DNA of 64,000 nucleotides from CAVYGM01 sp963768025. Its GTDB lineage: Bacteria; Bacteroidota; Bacteroidia; Cytophagales; Spirosomataceae. The position numbers and the translations under genes are program-made. Shown one piece after another: positions 52,277 to 61,909 of this stretch (positions are counted from its first letter, which is position 1; each line of letters begins with the position of its first letter). The notes under the pieces were generated by a model that saw only the letters and a program-made list of their open reading frames with translations, ran no database searches and had not been told where the DNA came from. Where the stretch lies: contig CAVYGM010000033.1 in NCBI GenBank assembly GCA_963768025.1, positions 1 through 64,000 on the forward strand, read 5' to 3'.

Positions 52277-53101
52277 ATGGAACCAATAAAACTACTTCTA
52301 GTATCATTCCGCGAAGAATGGCGAACCAACCTTTTAGAATCTCTTCATTTTTCCGGGTATTATTTTGAAATAGAGGATGTGTTTAATAAAAAACAGGCGC
52401 TACAAGCGTGTTATGCTTCCAAATACGACATTGTAATCACCAGCCATTTTCTCCCCGACGGGTCGTCCGACGATTTGGTCAAGGTACTAGGGAGCATTAT
52501 TCCCTGCCTGGTCATCAAAGACGAAGGCCACCTGAAAATGGAGCCGACCGATGCTGAAAACGAGCTGAACTATATAGAACGATGCTACCATACCCTCAGG
52601 CATCCCATGGCGTGGATCACCACCCTGAAACAGGTAATGATTAAATGGGAAAAAAGCGTGGCTGGTAAAATAGCCCAGGGTCGAAAAAACCAGCGCCAGC
52701 TTTTCGACAAAGTGGCCGCCCGCTGCGCTCATGAACTATACCACTCCACCGAAAACAGGATTGAGAATGCTTTGAAGGTGATTCTGGAAATAATGCAGGT
52801 AAGCCGAGTGTACATTAGGGATACCCCTTCCCCCATAAATCTTGCTTCCAGCTACATCCACGAGATATCCGCCCCCGGCCAAAGCCTGCCCATGGGGCCT
52901 TACCACTCGGTTTTTGAGGTACCCATTATCGGCCTCAACGGGCAACGGTCCTATCTGGGCGTAGAGGACACCACCAACCAGCGGGTGTGGGAAAAAGCCG
53001 AAACGGACCTTCTAAAAACAATCGCCACCTTGTTGACCGAAAATAAAGGAGGTATTCGTAACAAAATAGACATGTACGGAGAGCTAGGAATGACTGCCTA
53101 A
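52277..53101 (+). CDS. Pseudo-receiver plus GAF-like domain protein
   Basis: 274 residues. The N-terminal 120 have a receiver layout (IKLLLVSFREEW, KYDIVITSHFLPDGSS), but the acidic pair is absent and the phosphoacceptor Asp is Ser56, so normal phosphotransfer is excluded. A helical segment (HELYHSTENRIENALKVILEIMQVSRVYI) leads into a GAF-like half (EVPIIGLNGQRSYLGVEDTTNQRVWEKAETDLLKTIATLL). It may sense a ligand or bind a partner kinase. The LytS/LytTR pair begins 72 bases downstream on the same strand, so a connector role is plausible but inferred. Confidence 0.75.
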   Translation: MEPIKLLLVSFREEWRTNLLESLHFSGYYFEIEDVFNKKQALQACYASKYDIVITSHFLPDGSSDDLVKVLGSIIPCLVIKDEGHLKMEPTDAENELNYIERCYHTLRHPMAWITTLKQVMIKWEKSVAGKIAQGRKNQRQLFDKVAARCAHELYHSTENRIENALKVILEIMQVSRVYIRDTPSPINLASSYIHEISAPGQSLPMGPYHSVFEVPIIGLNGQRSYLGVEDTTNQRVWEKAETDLLKTIATLLTENKGGIRNKIDMYGELGMTA

Positions 53102-53172
53102 AGAATGCCGGGATATTTTGCGGCGGCTCCTTATATTTGTCACGAGTGTCCACTTTCTATGCTGTTCCTTAG

Positions 53173-54216
53173 ATGCCATCGCCTCGTTATTTTGGAGTTA
53201 TACAATTATGGCGTTTTGGCCTGGCTTTATGTCTGATTGTAAATCTGCCACAACTTCTTCCCTTTTTGTGGAATCCTTCCTTCGTACTTACCAAAAGTAA
53301 GCTTGGAGTAGTAGCTATTTCGTTGCAATTCCTGACTAGCTTCGCCTTCGGGCTCCTTTTTGCTTTGCTGTACGTGGATTTGCACAATCCGGTGTCACAC
53401 TGGTACCAGCGACGGGGCAAGTACGCCAAATTTGCGATTCAGGCGGTGCTTTTGCTGCTGCTGACGGAGTTGTTTTTTCAGATTCAACTACTTATTCCGG
53501 TTCCCAACCAGGACCTTTCCTTTTATTACCTGACTTACCTGGTCCGGCATATTGTTATCGCGGTGGCAATCTGGGGATTTTGGCATTTTATCACCATCGT
53601 TCACGAAAGCAACCGCGTGAGCATAGAGAACGAACAGTTGAAGCGGCTTAAAGTAAAAAATCAATTGGAGGCCCTCAGCAATCAGCTGAATCCCCATTTT
53701 CTTTTCAATGCCCTCAATATTCTCAATGTATCCATCACCACCGATCCCCGGGGGGCGCAGCAGATCGTCCACAATTTATCGGATATCCTAAGGTACAACT
53801 TGAAGATACAAAATCAGAATCTGGTCAGGCTAGCCGACGAGCTTGCCGTGGCCTATGCTTATTTGGATTTGTACAAAGCGCGTTTCGGTGATAAGCTTGT
53901 CTTTACATTCGAAACTCTTACCACCAAAAAAGGTTGGTATATCGTACCGCTTTCCCTTCAAATCTTGATCGAAAATGCAATCAAGCATAATGTAATCACC
54001 TCAAACAGTATTCTGCACATCAAGGTGATGGTAAATGAGGAAGAAGGGCAATTGATGGTCATAAATTCGATCAACAGAAAGCCCCAAGCCGAGAGTTTGG
54101 GCATTGGGCTTACTAATTTGGGAAAGCGATACCAGTTAATAACCGGAAAAAAAACCGCTCAGACGGATAATGCAGAACAGTTTACAGTAACAATACCCCT
54201 TATAGAATCGCCATGA
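53173..54216 (+). CDS. LytS-type membrane sensor histidine kinase
   Basis: 347 residues. Four membrane helices in residues 10-145 (LWRFGLALCLIVNLPQLLPFL, VAISLQFLTSFAFGLLFALLYV, FAIQAVLLLLLTELFFQI, YLVRHIVIAVAIWGFWHFI) are followed by a coiled coil. The His_kinase domain contains LNPHFLFNALNIL, and a GHKL ATPase has LQILIENAIKHN and GIGLTNLGKRY. The last codons overlap the LytTR regulator by four bases (ATGA). It senses an unknown signal at the membrane. Confidence 0.93.
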   Translation: MPSPRYFGVIQLWRFGLALCLIVNLPQLLPFLWNPSFVLTKSKLGVVAISLQFLTSFAFGLLFALLYVDLHNPVSHWYQRRGKYAKFAIQAVLLLLLTELFFQIQLLIPVPNQDLSFYYLTYLVRHIVIAVAIWGFWHFITIVHESNRVSIENEQLKRLKVKNQLEALSNQLNPHFLFNALNILNVSITTDPRGAQQIVHNLSDILRYNLKIQNQNLVRLADELAVAYAYLDLYKARFGDKLVFTFETLTTKKGWYIVPLSLQILIENAIKHNVITSNSILHIKVMVNEEEGQLMVINSINRKPQAESLGIGLTNLGKRYQLITGKKTAQTDNAEQFTVTIPLIESP

Positions 54217-54983
54217 CCCAAGTACTTATAATTGAAGATGAATATCCCGCCGGCCTGTACCTTAAAAATCTCATTATGCAGGTTGATCCCGAGGCTGAGG
54301 TTTTGGATATTCTGGAAAGTGTCGAGCTTTCGGTGAATTGGTTGAGTACGCACCCCAAGCCCGATCTTATTTTTTTGGATGTTCAACTGGGCGATGGTAC
54401 CTGTTTTGATATTTTTCAACAAATTTCCATCCGAAGTCCCCTGATTTTTACCACCGCCCACGACGAATACGCCATCAATGCCTTCAAGCTCAATAGCTTA
54501 GACTACCTTTTAAAACCCATAAAGGCTACGGACCTGCATCAAAGCCTGAACAAGTACCACGAGTCGAACGGGGAAGGCCTAATCAAGACCATCAAAGGGC
54601 TGGAAGAAATAATCCAGAATCAGCTGGCCAGCAAGAAGGAAAACCGGCGCAACTTCCTGGTACCTTACCGCGACAAGCTTATTCCGATAAAGGATGAAGA
54701 ATTTTCCTGGTTCGTTATTCACAACGGGATCGTAGAAGGAGCACTCAACGATGGTCGTACGTATGTGATTGATAAATCACTCGAAGAACTCGAAAACTTG
54801 TTAGACTCAAACCGGTTTTTCAGGGCAAACCGTCAATTCATTATCGCTCAGAGGAGCATTCAGGAGATAGAATTTTATTTCAACGGCCGTCTCCTCATCC
54901 GCGTTTCGCCTGCCTCGCCCCATCCAATTCTGATCAGCAAAGAGAGGGTACCTACCTTTAAAAAATGGTTTGAGGAAAACTAA
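54213..54983 (+). CDS. LytTR-family response regulator
   Basis: 256 residues. Receiver domain: QVLIIEDEYPAGLYLKNL, phosphoacceptor D56 in LIFLDVQLGDG, then IFTTAHDEYAINAFKLNSLDYLLKPI. A linker and a LytTR DNA-binding domain (about 140-256) follow: FLVPYRDKLIPIKDEEFSWF, RFFRANRQFIIAQRSIQEIEFYFNGRLLI and ISKERVPTFKKWF. It binds direct repeats upstream of target promoters in homologues. Start codon overlap with the kinase means co-translation. Targets are not indicated; the pseudo-receiver gene precedes the pair. Confidence 0.94.
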   Translation: MTQVLIIEDEYPAGLYLKNLIMQVDPEAEVLDILESVELSVNWLSTHPKPDLIFLDVQLGDGTCFDIFQQISIRSPLIFTTAHDEYAINAFKLNSLDYLLKPIKATDLHQSLNKYHESNGEGLIKTIKGLEEIIQNQLASKKENRRNFLVPYRDKLIPIKDEEFSWFVIHNGIVEGALNDGRTYVIDKSLEELENLLDSNRFFRANRQFIIAQRSIQEIEFYFNGRLLIRVSPASPHPILISKERVPTFKKWFEEN

Positions 54984-54990
54984 ACTGCCC

Positions 54991-55782
54991 TTATTTTACT
55001 TCCATATTACTCAGGTCGGGCAATGGACTGACTGAGGTCCACCCACCATCCACTACCAGGCTTTGGCCCGTTATATGGCCCGCATGGGGCGAAAGCAAAA
55101 AAAGTGCTGCGTGAGCGATGTCGTCGCGTTGGGCCGGACGGCCCATGGGGGTAATTCCCGACCAGACTTTAGTATAGGTGGGATCTTCGTGTAGGGTGCG
55201 CTCGGTAAGGGTAGCCCCCGGTGCCACCGCATTGATCGTGATTCCGTGGGGAGAAAGCTCGATTACCAGATTTTTGGCCAGCATTTCCAGGCCGGCCTTG
55301 GTCATGGCGTAAGCCGCCAGGTACTGATGCGCCTGATGCCCCACCACCGACGACATCAACAGCACCCGGCCACCTGACTTTTGCAGGCGCATTTGCCGGG
55401 CGGCGGCTTGGGTTAATAAAAACGATCCCATCAGATTTACTTCGAGTACCCGCCGCAAATCAGCGGCCGGGTACTCGAAAAAATCACCAAAAAGCGTAAT
55501 CCCCGCATTGGCTACGGCAATCGTCAGCGAGCCATACGCCTCCACGGCCTCCTGAACCATGAGGGCAATAGTGGCTTCGTCCGAGGCATCACCAGCCACT
55601 TTGATACAGTCTCCACCTTCTTTCCGAATGGCATCCACTGCTTCCTGGGCGAGCTGCTCGTCCCGGTCGTTCAGGATCACCTTAGCTCCCTGAACAGCTA
55701 ATTGGCGGGCTATCTCAAAACCGATCCCCTGTCCTGCTCCGGTCACAATGGCTACCTGTCCGTCAAAAAGCAATTGGTTCAT
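54991..55782 (-). CDS. SDR-family oxidoreductase (sugar/alcohol dehydrogenase-like)
   Basis: 263 residues. Classical short-chain dehydrogenase: VAIVTGAGQGIGFEIA cofactor loop, Asp after beta-2 (ILNDRDE, suggesting NAD preference), GDASDEATI, VANAGITLFG, catalytic Ser in LLMSSVVGHQ and YxxxK in YAMTKAGLEM, and C-terminal GHITGQSLVVDGGW. It is 54 bases downstream of the dehydratase and on the same strand. SDR plus IlvD/Edd dehydratase is a typical sugar acid catabolic pair (for example gluconate- or arabonate-type routes). It probably forms or uses the dehydratase substrate. Confidence 0.9.
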   Translation of the reverse strand: MNQLLFDGQVAIVTGAGQGIGFEIARQLAVQGAKVILNDRDEQLAQEAVDAIRKEGGDCIKVAGDASDEATIALMVQEAVEAYGSLTIAVANAGITLFGDFFEYPAADLRRVLEVNLMGSFLLTQAAARQMRLQKSGGRVLLMSSVVGHQAHQYLAAYAMTKAGLEMLAKNLVIELSPHGITINAVAPGATLTERTLHEDPTYTKVWSGITPMGRPAQRDDIAHAALFLLSPHAGHITGQSLVVDGGWTSVSPLPDLSNMEVK

Positions 55783-55836
55783 GCGTTAGGCTTCTGATAA
55801 TAATTGGAAGAAATACTCGCTTGGTGTAGGCATATC

Positions 55837-57564
55837 CTAGTGCGAATCCCGGGTTACTTTGTCGCCCGAACCTCCCCGCAGGAAATCCAAATCGGCTCCT
55901 TCGTGCGCCTGCATCACATGGTTGATGTGCAGGTTTACGTACCCCCGGTTGTATCCCATTTCCAACGGCTTCCAGTAGGCCTTGCGCCGTTCCAATTCCT
56001 CATCCGACACTTCCAGGTGCAGGCGGCGATTGGCTACATCCAGCTCAATGATGTCGCCATCCTGAACCAGAGCCAGGGTCCCCCCCACGGCCGCTTCGGG
56101 CGATACGTGAAGTACCACCGTGCCGAAACCAGTACCGCTCATTCGCCCGTCCGAAATCCGCACCATGTCCATCACACCTTTTTCCAGCAGCCGCTTTGGA
56201 ATACCCATGTTACCTACTTCGGGCATACCCGGATACCCTTTGGGTCCCACATTTTTGAGAACCATTACGGTGTTTTCGTCAATATCCAGATCGGGGTCGT
56301 CCAGCCGGAACTTGAAATGGTCAATGTCGTCAAACACCAGGGCCGGTCCCCGGTGCTGCAGAAGCTCGGGCTTCAGCGAAGCGGAGGGCTTGAGAACGGC
56401 CCCATTTACGGCCAGATTCCCCTTCACTACCACCAGGCCGGTGAGTTCTTTTACTGGTTTTTCTAAGGTACCTATCACCTCCGGATCAAAGCATTCGGCC
56501 GAGGAGCAATTCTCTTCGACCGTTTTTCCGTTGGCGGTAATCACGCCCGGATGAAGCCGGGAAAGCAGTTCCTTTATCACCACGGGCAATCCTCCCGCGT
56601 AGTAAAAATCCTCCATCAGGTATTTGCCCGAAGGCATGCAGGTTGACCAAGCAGGGGATATCGCGTCCCACATTGGTCAAAATCTTCCAGCGTCAGGTCA
56701 ACGCCGATCGCGGCCTGCAATGGCCAGCAGGTGAATCACCAAATTGGTCGAGCCGCCAATCGCCGCGTTAGCACGTGCAATGCATTTTCAAAGGCCTCCC
56801 GGGTCAGAATGTGCGAAAGGCGCAAGTCTTCCTTCACCAGCTCGACAATCCGACGGCCCGCCATGTGGGCCAGCACTTATGCGGCGCGAATCCACCGCCG
56901 GAATGGCCGCATTGTCGGGCAAGGCCAGGCCCAGCGCTTCAACCATGCAGGCCATCGTCGAAGCCGTGCCCATCGTCATGCAGTGACCGGCGGAGCGGCT
57001 CATACACGATTCCGCTTCCTGAACATCGCTGAGCGACATGGTGCCCGTGCGGACTTCTTCACTGAAGCTCCAGACGTTGGTGCCGGAGCCGATGTCAGTG
57101 CCGCGGAACTTGCCATTCAAGCATCGGCCCACCCGACACCACCATGGTTGGAAAATCCACACTGCGGCCCCCATCACGCGAGGGCGTGGTTTTGTCGCAG
57201 CCGCACAGCAGAACGACGCCGTCGATGGGGTTGCCCCGGATACACTCTTCGACATCCATACTGGCCAGGTTGCGGAACAGCATGGCGGTGGGTCTGAGCA
57301 GCGGTTTCGCCCAGCGACATCACCGGAAATTCGAGCGGGAAGCCACCTGCTTCCCATACGCCCCGTTTTACGGCATCGGCCAGCTCGCGGAAGTGGCGTT
57401 GCAGGGCGTTAATTCCGACCAGGTGTTGCAAATGCCAATAACGGGCCTCCCATCAAATTCATATGGTCTGGGAAGCCCTGGTTTTTCATCCAGGCGCGGT
57501 AAATAAAGCCATCCTTGCCTTTTTTTCCAAACCAGCCCCGGCTGCGTAGTTCTTTTTTATCCAT
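55837..57564 (-). pseudogene. IlvD/Edd-family dehydratase, N-terminal half broken by about ten indels
   Basis: The C-terminal 270 residues (to 55837) are intact: GKYLMEDFYYAGGLP, CFDPEVIGTLEKP, VMVLKNVGPKGYPGMPEVG, ISDGRMSGTGFGT and YVNLHINHVMQAHEGADLDF, typical of sugar-acid dehydratases of this family (Fe-S, about 570 residues). From 57564 the start reads MDKKELRSRGWFGKKG. Between about 57460 and 56640 each reading frame gives perfect family sequence only for 10-70 residues (VIGICNTWSELTPCNA, LFRNLASMDVEECIRG, MSRSAGHCMTMGTASTMAC, GRRIVELVKEDLRLSHIL), and single-base shifts are needed near 57460, 57394, 57302, 57178, 57161, 57118, 56878, 56783, 56711, 56675 and 56640. Dehydration of an aldonate is the expected role. 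I cannot tell dead gene from assembly error, but the shift pattern favours error. Confidence 0.8.
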
Positions 57565-57649
57565 GATAGAAGTTAAGGTTCAATAGTATACTGCTTGGTA
57601 AGCAAAGGCAAATTCGGCCTAATTATAATGAAATAAGGCCATAGGACTT

Positions 57650-60472
57650 TTATTCCACCACAACTTTCCGCACAAAAGTCCCGATGGGGGTCTGAATTTT
57701 AAGCAGATACAAGCCTTCAACTATCCGATCTAGGGATACTTCCTCCGTCCAATTTTCAGTATTTTTCTCAACTGTCCTTTCAAAGATCCGATGACCAGCC
57801 ATGTCCGTAAGTTCCAGTTGCAGCTGTCCATGGTAGGGTGAATTCCACTGAACCTGAATGTCGCGGTTGCCTGGATTTGGATATACCACTACCTCGGAGG
57901 TCACCTGGGGAACGGAGGTCACCGACGAAAGCTGACCTCCCCAGGGTACAAGGCCTGGCGCGGGTGCAGGCACTGGCGTGGAAGTAAAAATATGGAATTC
58001 GCCCGGCTGGAGCGTCACCATCAGAGCAGGGTCCGCCAGGGCCGACGGCGCGCCGGTGAAGTAATCATACCAGGTACCCGCAGCCGGAAATCCGGCTGAC
58101 ACTGCTACGGTCTGAACGTCAAAGTTTCCGAGTATGAATACCTTCCCGGCCGGGTCGTTTAGGGTAATCCTCTTCACCATGCCTCCTACATCCAAGGTAT
58201 AATCGGAACTGTGAAAGGCCGGATACGATGCCCGCAACGCCAGCAAGGCCTGGTATACACCCAATAGTCGTTGTTGTTCGGGGCGTTGAAGGTAGGTCCA
58301 AAGCACCGGCTTAGCCGATGTTCGCCCCCCCTGGTCAATTGAAATATCATAGCCATATTCCCCAAACTGCCAGATCAGCTTCGGACCGGGGATGGGCAGA
58401 AAAAAAGCGGCCGCTAATTTCGCACGGTCCAGGGCGGTTTTTTCGTCGCGGATGGAGTAGGTACCCCGGCTACCACCCGTCTGCTTCAGATCGTACAGTA
58501 GCCGTTCCTCGTCGTGGCTTTCCATATAGCCCATCAGGCTGGGGGTTTGCATCATCCGCTCTTTGTACGATAGTCCCCCCAGCGAACGTGCCTCGCCCGC
58601 GGCGGCTTTTCGGTAGTCAAAGTTGGCATTTCCCCACAGTAGCATTCCATACGCTGCCAGTTCCCGTTCTTCCTGCGCATCCGAAAAGTGTTCCAAAATG
58701 ACATAGGCCGTTGGATCATAGCTCCGAATTTTGTCATAAATCCGCTTCCAGATGTTGATCCGGCTTTCGTCGTAAGAACCCCATGCCGCTACGTTGCTGC
58801 CCGTGTTTTTTTGGGTAAATCCTTTGGAAAGATCAAACCGGTAGCCATCCACCCTATATTCTTTTAACCAGAACTCCGCTACCCGATCCACGTAGTCGCG
58901 GGTAGCCTGGCTTTCGTGGTTGAAGTCAAAAAATACACTGAATGGATGCGTGGCCTGGGGGTTAAAAAATGGGCTATCGGCCGAAGGCTGGGTCGCGTTC
59001 CAGTACATTTTTACGTAAGGAAACTCGTAATCTGCTTGATTCAGAACCAGATCCAAAATAACGGCAATTCCCTGGGCGTGGCAACGGTCAATAAATTCTT
59101 TCAGGGCGTTCTTAGTACCATAGGCTTTATCCGGCGCAAAGTAATAGATGGGATTGTAGCCCCAGGAGTCATTTCCCGAAAACTCCATCACGGGCATGAG
59201 TTCAATGGCGTTGATGCCTAGCTTTTTAAGATAGGGTAGCGAATCAGCTACCGTTTGGTAGCGCCTTGTTTCCACAAAATCCCGCACCAGTAGCTCGTAA
59301 ACCACCAATCGCTCCGCCTTTGGCCGTTCAAAATTTCTATTTTTCCAAACATAGGGTACCTGGGCCGTTTGGAGGACCGATACTATTCCGATTGCACCCG
59401 CCGGATAGGGTTTTAGAGCCGGGTAGGTAGTGGCGGATATGAAGCGGTCGTTGTTCGGATCCAGGATTTTTTCCGCGTATGGATCACCCACGGCCAATGT
59501 CCCTTCAATGAGGAATTGGTAAGCATACTCCTGCCCAGGGTTCAAGCCGTTGATCTGAATCCAATGCCGGTTTCCATCGGGCGTGCGTTTCATCAAATGG
59601 GTGGGCAAGGGCTGCCATTGGGTCATTTCCCCAATCAGGTACACAAACTTCTTGGCGGGGGCATACAAGGACACCAGGACGCTGGTTTCGCTCAGGTAGT
59701 TTACGCCGTCCTTCATCCCGGAGGGGAGGGCCGCAAGTTCGGGTTGGGGCGCTATCGTAAAAGTGAACGTATCGGCAGCGACCTCGCTCCCTTCGGTGGC
59801 TTTCACCAGAACCGTTTGCCGGCTCCCGCTGCCGGCAGGTACTAATGTAAACTTCAAAGTATCATCTACTGCTGATTTCAAGGGCGTCGAGTCCAGGGTA
59901 AGCGTGAGTTGGCTGGTTTTGGAAGCCACCGCCACTATCTCGATCGGTTTGCCAGCTTCGGTAAAAAAAGAGGTTTCGGAGGGCTTTATGAACTGGACTC
60001 TAAGTACCTCATTTTCGTAGATGGGGAGGATTATATCTTCGGTTTGCGCCTTGCCATCTCCGCTTTTTAGGAGTAAGCCCAGCTTTTTGATGGGAGACGA
60101 GGCCGGAACCCCAAAATACGTTCGAGGCCGGAGTTTGATACTCCACCGGTCATTCCCCAGGGAAGTCATTTTTCCGGGCTCAAAAGGAAGGGAGAAATCG
60201 GTTTGACCTTTGGGAGTATACTCAAACGCATTTCCGGTGGTGGTAGTGCCCGCCCCCGACCATAGATAGACATCCGTTGTTTTCCCCAAAAGGCCCTTAG
60301 AACGACCATCCTGCGCTAGCTTTAGATCGAAAATGAGCGTAATTTCGTTTTCTGACGAGGGAAAGGCCGGTTGGGTAGTAACTACCTGTCCGTAAAGGTG
60401 GGAGGTAATCGAAAACAACCCAGATACTTTTAGAATAAAAAACGAAGCGTTGAGGAGGAATTTTCGGTTCAT
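57650..60472 (-). CDS. Secreted alpha-amylase-family enzyme with type IX secretion sorting domain
   Basis: About 940 residues. The start at 60472 gives the signal peptide MNRKFLLNASFFILKVSGLFS. N-terminal beta domains (30-370) include a CBM48-like unit (FVYLIGEMTQWQPLPTHLMKRTP). The GH13 barrel has NAIELMPVMEFSGNDSWGYNP, the nucleophile in YRFDLSKGF (about 544), the acid Glu in AYVILEHFSDA and SHDEERLLYDL. A C-terminal sorting tail (about 857-940) has VVVYPNPGNRDIQVQW and ends GLYLLKIQTPIGTFVRKVVVE-like, the T9SS type A signature. It is exported to the surface for alpha-glucan breakdown. Its minus-strand upstream has CAAAACTA (60513-60520), a possible half promoter only. Confidence 0.92.
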   Translation of the reverse strand: MNRKFLLNASFFILKVSGLFSITSHLYGQVVTTQPAFPSSENEITLIFDLKLAQDGRSKGLLGKTTDVYLWSGAGTTTTGNAFEYTPKGQTDFSLPFEPGKMTSLGNDRWSIKLRPRTYFGVPASSPIKKLGLLLKSGDGKAQTEDIILPIYENEVLRVQFIKPSETSFFTEAGKPIEIVAVASKTSQLTLTLDSTPLKSAVDDTLKFTLVPAGSGSRQTVLVKATEGSEVAADTFTFTIAPQPELAALPSGMKDGVNYLSETSVLVSLYAPAKKFVYLIGEMTQWQPLPTHLMKRTPDGNRHWIQINGLNPGQEYAYQFLIEGTLAVGDPYAEKILDPNNDRFISATTYPALKPYPAGAIGIVSVLQTAQVPYVWKNRNFERPKAERLVVYELLVRDFVETRRYQTVADSLPYLKKLGINAIELMPVMEFSGNDSWGYNPIYYFAPDKAYGTKNALKEFIDRCHAQGIAVILDLVLNQADYEFPYVKMYWNATQPSADSPFFNPQATHPFSVFFDFNHESQATRDYVDRVAEFWLKEYRVDGYRFDLSKGFTQKNTGSNVAAWGSYDESRINIWKRIYDKIRSYDPTAYVILEHFSDAQEERELAAYGMLLWGNANFDYRKAAAGEARSLGGLSYKERMMQTPSLMGYMESHDEERLLYDLKQTGGSRGTYSIRDEKTALDRAKLAAAFFLPIPGPKLIWQFGEYGYDISIDQGGRTSAKPVLWTYLQRPEQQRLLGVYQALLALRASYPAFHSSDYTLDVGGMVKRITLNDPAGKVFILGNFDVQTVAVSAGFPAAGTWYDYFTGAPSALADPALMVTLQPGEFHIFTSTPVPAPAPGLVPWGGQLSSVTSVPQVTSEVVVYPNPGNRDIQVQWNSPYHGQLQLELTDMAGHRIFERTVEKNTENWTEEVSLDRIVEGLYLLKIQTPIGTFVRKVVVE

Positions 60473-60646
60473 AATATACACGTAAGTGCTAGTTGAGCGT
60501 ATAGCATAGCAACAAAACTAACTCTAATTATTCAGTTGGCCGGTATCGCTTTTTCTTACGTATGTATTGTTGGAAGCCTTCTCGTGCTGAAACCTAAACC
60601 AAGAATTGAGAATCAAATGATGTTATTAAAAACTATGTGTTGCCTG

Positions 60647-61903
60647 ATGTTGTCATTTCGTAAGCCGATTTTATTTGTTTTGGTTGCAACTATGTTCCCA
60701 ATTTTTTCAATAGCCCAGCCCGTTACCGATCCCTTCCTGCAAAAGCTCCTTGAACAACACCCCGAATGGTTTGCCCCTATTCTAAAAAATCCCAAAGGCT
60801 ACGATGTCCAAATCATATACACCAAAATAGACCGCACCCGCAAGAATGAACCTAAGTTTACCACCTATCGCTACAATGTAGATAAGAGCCGGTATTTTTA
60901 TCCGGCCAGTACCGTCAAACTACCCGCCGTGCTGCTCGCCCTCGAAAAGATAAACCAGATGAAGGTACCGGGGCTGGACAAGTACACTCCCATGATCACC
61001 GAGGCCGCACGTCCCGAACAAACGGCTGCATCCCGAGATACTACCTCTCCAAACGGCTTTCCCTCGGTGGCCCATTATGCCAAAAAAATTCTGCTGGTAA
61101 GTGACAATGACGCGTTTAATAGGCTTTACGAATTTATCGGCCAGGAGGCATTCAATGAAAAAATGCACGCAAAAGGCTATCGGGATATCCGGATCAGGCA
61201 CCGGTTGCAGCTAGCGATGAGTACCGAAAACAACCGCTATACGAATCCCATCCGATTTGAGGAAGAGGGAAAGGTACTGTACGAGCAACCCTCGGCCTAT
61301 AGCGAAAAAAACTATGCTCCGGCTGCCCCCATCCTCCAGGGGGTTGGCTACATGAAAGATGAAAAACTGGTGGAAGCGCCGTTTGACTTTACGGAAAAGA
61401 ATTATTTTGGCTTGGAAGATCAGCACGAGTTACTAAAAGCGATTTTCTTTCCCGAAACCCTCGATCCCTCCCGACGATTTGACCTCAAACCCGACGACTA
61501 TACTTTTTTGTACCGGTATATGTCGCAGTTACCCATGGAAACAAGCTATCCGGAGCATTACGCTGAGGATTATTACGATAGCTACGTGAAATTTTTCTTG
61601 TTTGGCGATAGTAAAAAAAGGATGCCCCGCACGATCAGGATTTTTAATAAGGTAGGAGATGCCTACGGCTATTTGCTGGATAATGCCTACATCGTAGACT
61701 TTGAACGGGGAGTCGAGTTCATGCTTTCGGCGGTAATCTACTGCAACCAGGATCAGATCTTCAACGACGATAAATATGACTACGATACGGTAGGATTTCC
61801 GTTTATGGCCAACCTGGGTAAGGCAATCTTTGAGTACGAAATTCAGAGAAAAAGACGCGAACGCCCAAACCTCAACCTTTACGAGGTAGAATATGACAAG
61901 TAA
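60647..61903 (+). CDS. Class A beta-lactamase-like serine hydrolase
   Basis: About 418 residues from an internal Met giving the signal MLSFRKPILFVLVATMFPIFSIAQ; upstream Met codons at 60617 and 60635 are alternatives. The SxxK motif is in FYPASTVKLP, SDN is in LVSDNDAFNRLYEF, and a KxG-type motif appears as FNKVGDAYGY. These match the class A penicillin-binding fold. The long insert between (about 230-330) is not typical of true beta-lactamases, and omega-loop Glu could not be placed, so substrate may be a peptidoglycan fragment or another amide. It acts in the periplasm. Confidence 0.78.
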   Translation: MLSFRKPILFVLVATMFPIFSIAQPVTDPFLQKLLEQHPEWFAPILKNPKGYDVQIIYTKIDRTRKNEPKFTTYRYNVDKSRYFYPASTVKLPAVLLALEKINQMKVPGLDKYTPMITEAARPEQTAASRDTTSPNGFPSVAHYAKKILLVSDNDAFNRLYEFIGQEAFNEKMHAKGYRDIRIRHRLQLAMSTENNRYTNPIRFEEEGKVLYEQPSAYSEKNYAPAAPILQGVGYMKDEKLVEAPFDFTEKNYFGLEDQHELLKAIFFPETLDPSRRFDLKPDDYTFLYRYMSQLPMETSYPEHYAEDYYDSYVKFFLFGDSKKRMPRTIRIFNKVGDAYGYLLDNAYIVDFERGVEFMLSAVIYCNQDQIFNDDKYDYDTVGFPFMANLGKAIFEYEIQRKRRERPNLNLYEVEYDK

Positions 61904-61909
61904 GCAGGC

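Noticed and set aside
56731..57297. 188-codon and other plus-strand ORFs over the dehydratase
   Set aside because: They arise in the patch with disturbed frames; the minus strand fragments match the dehydratase family.
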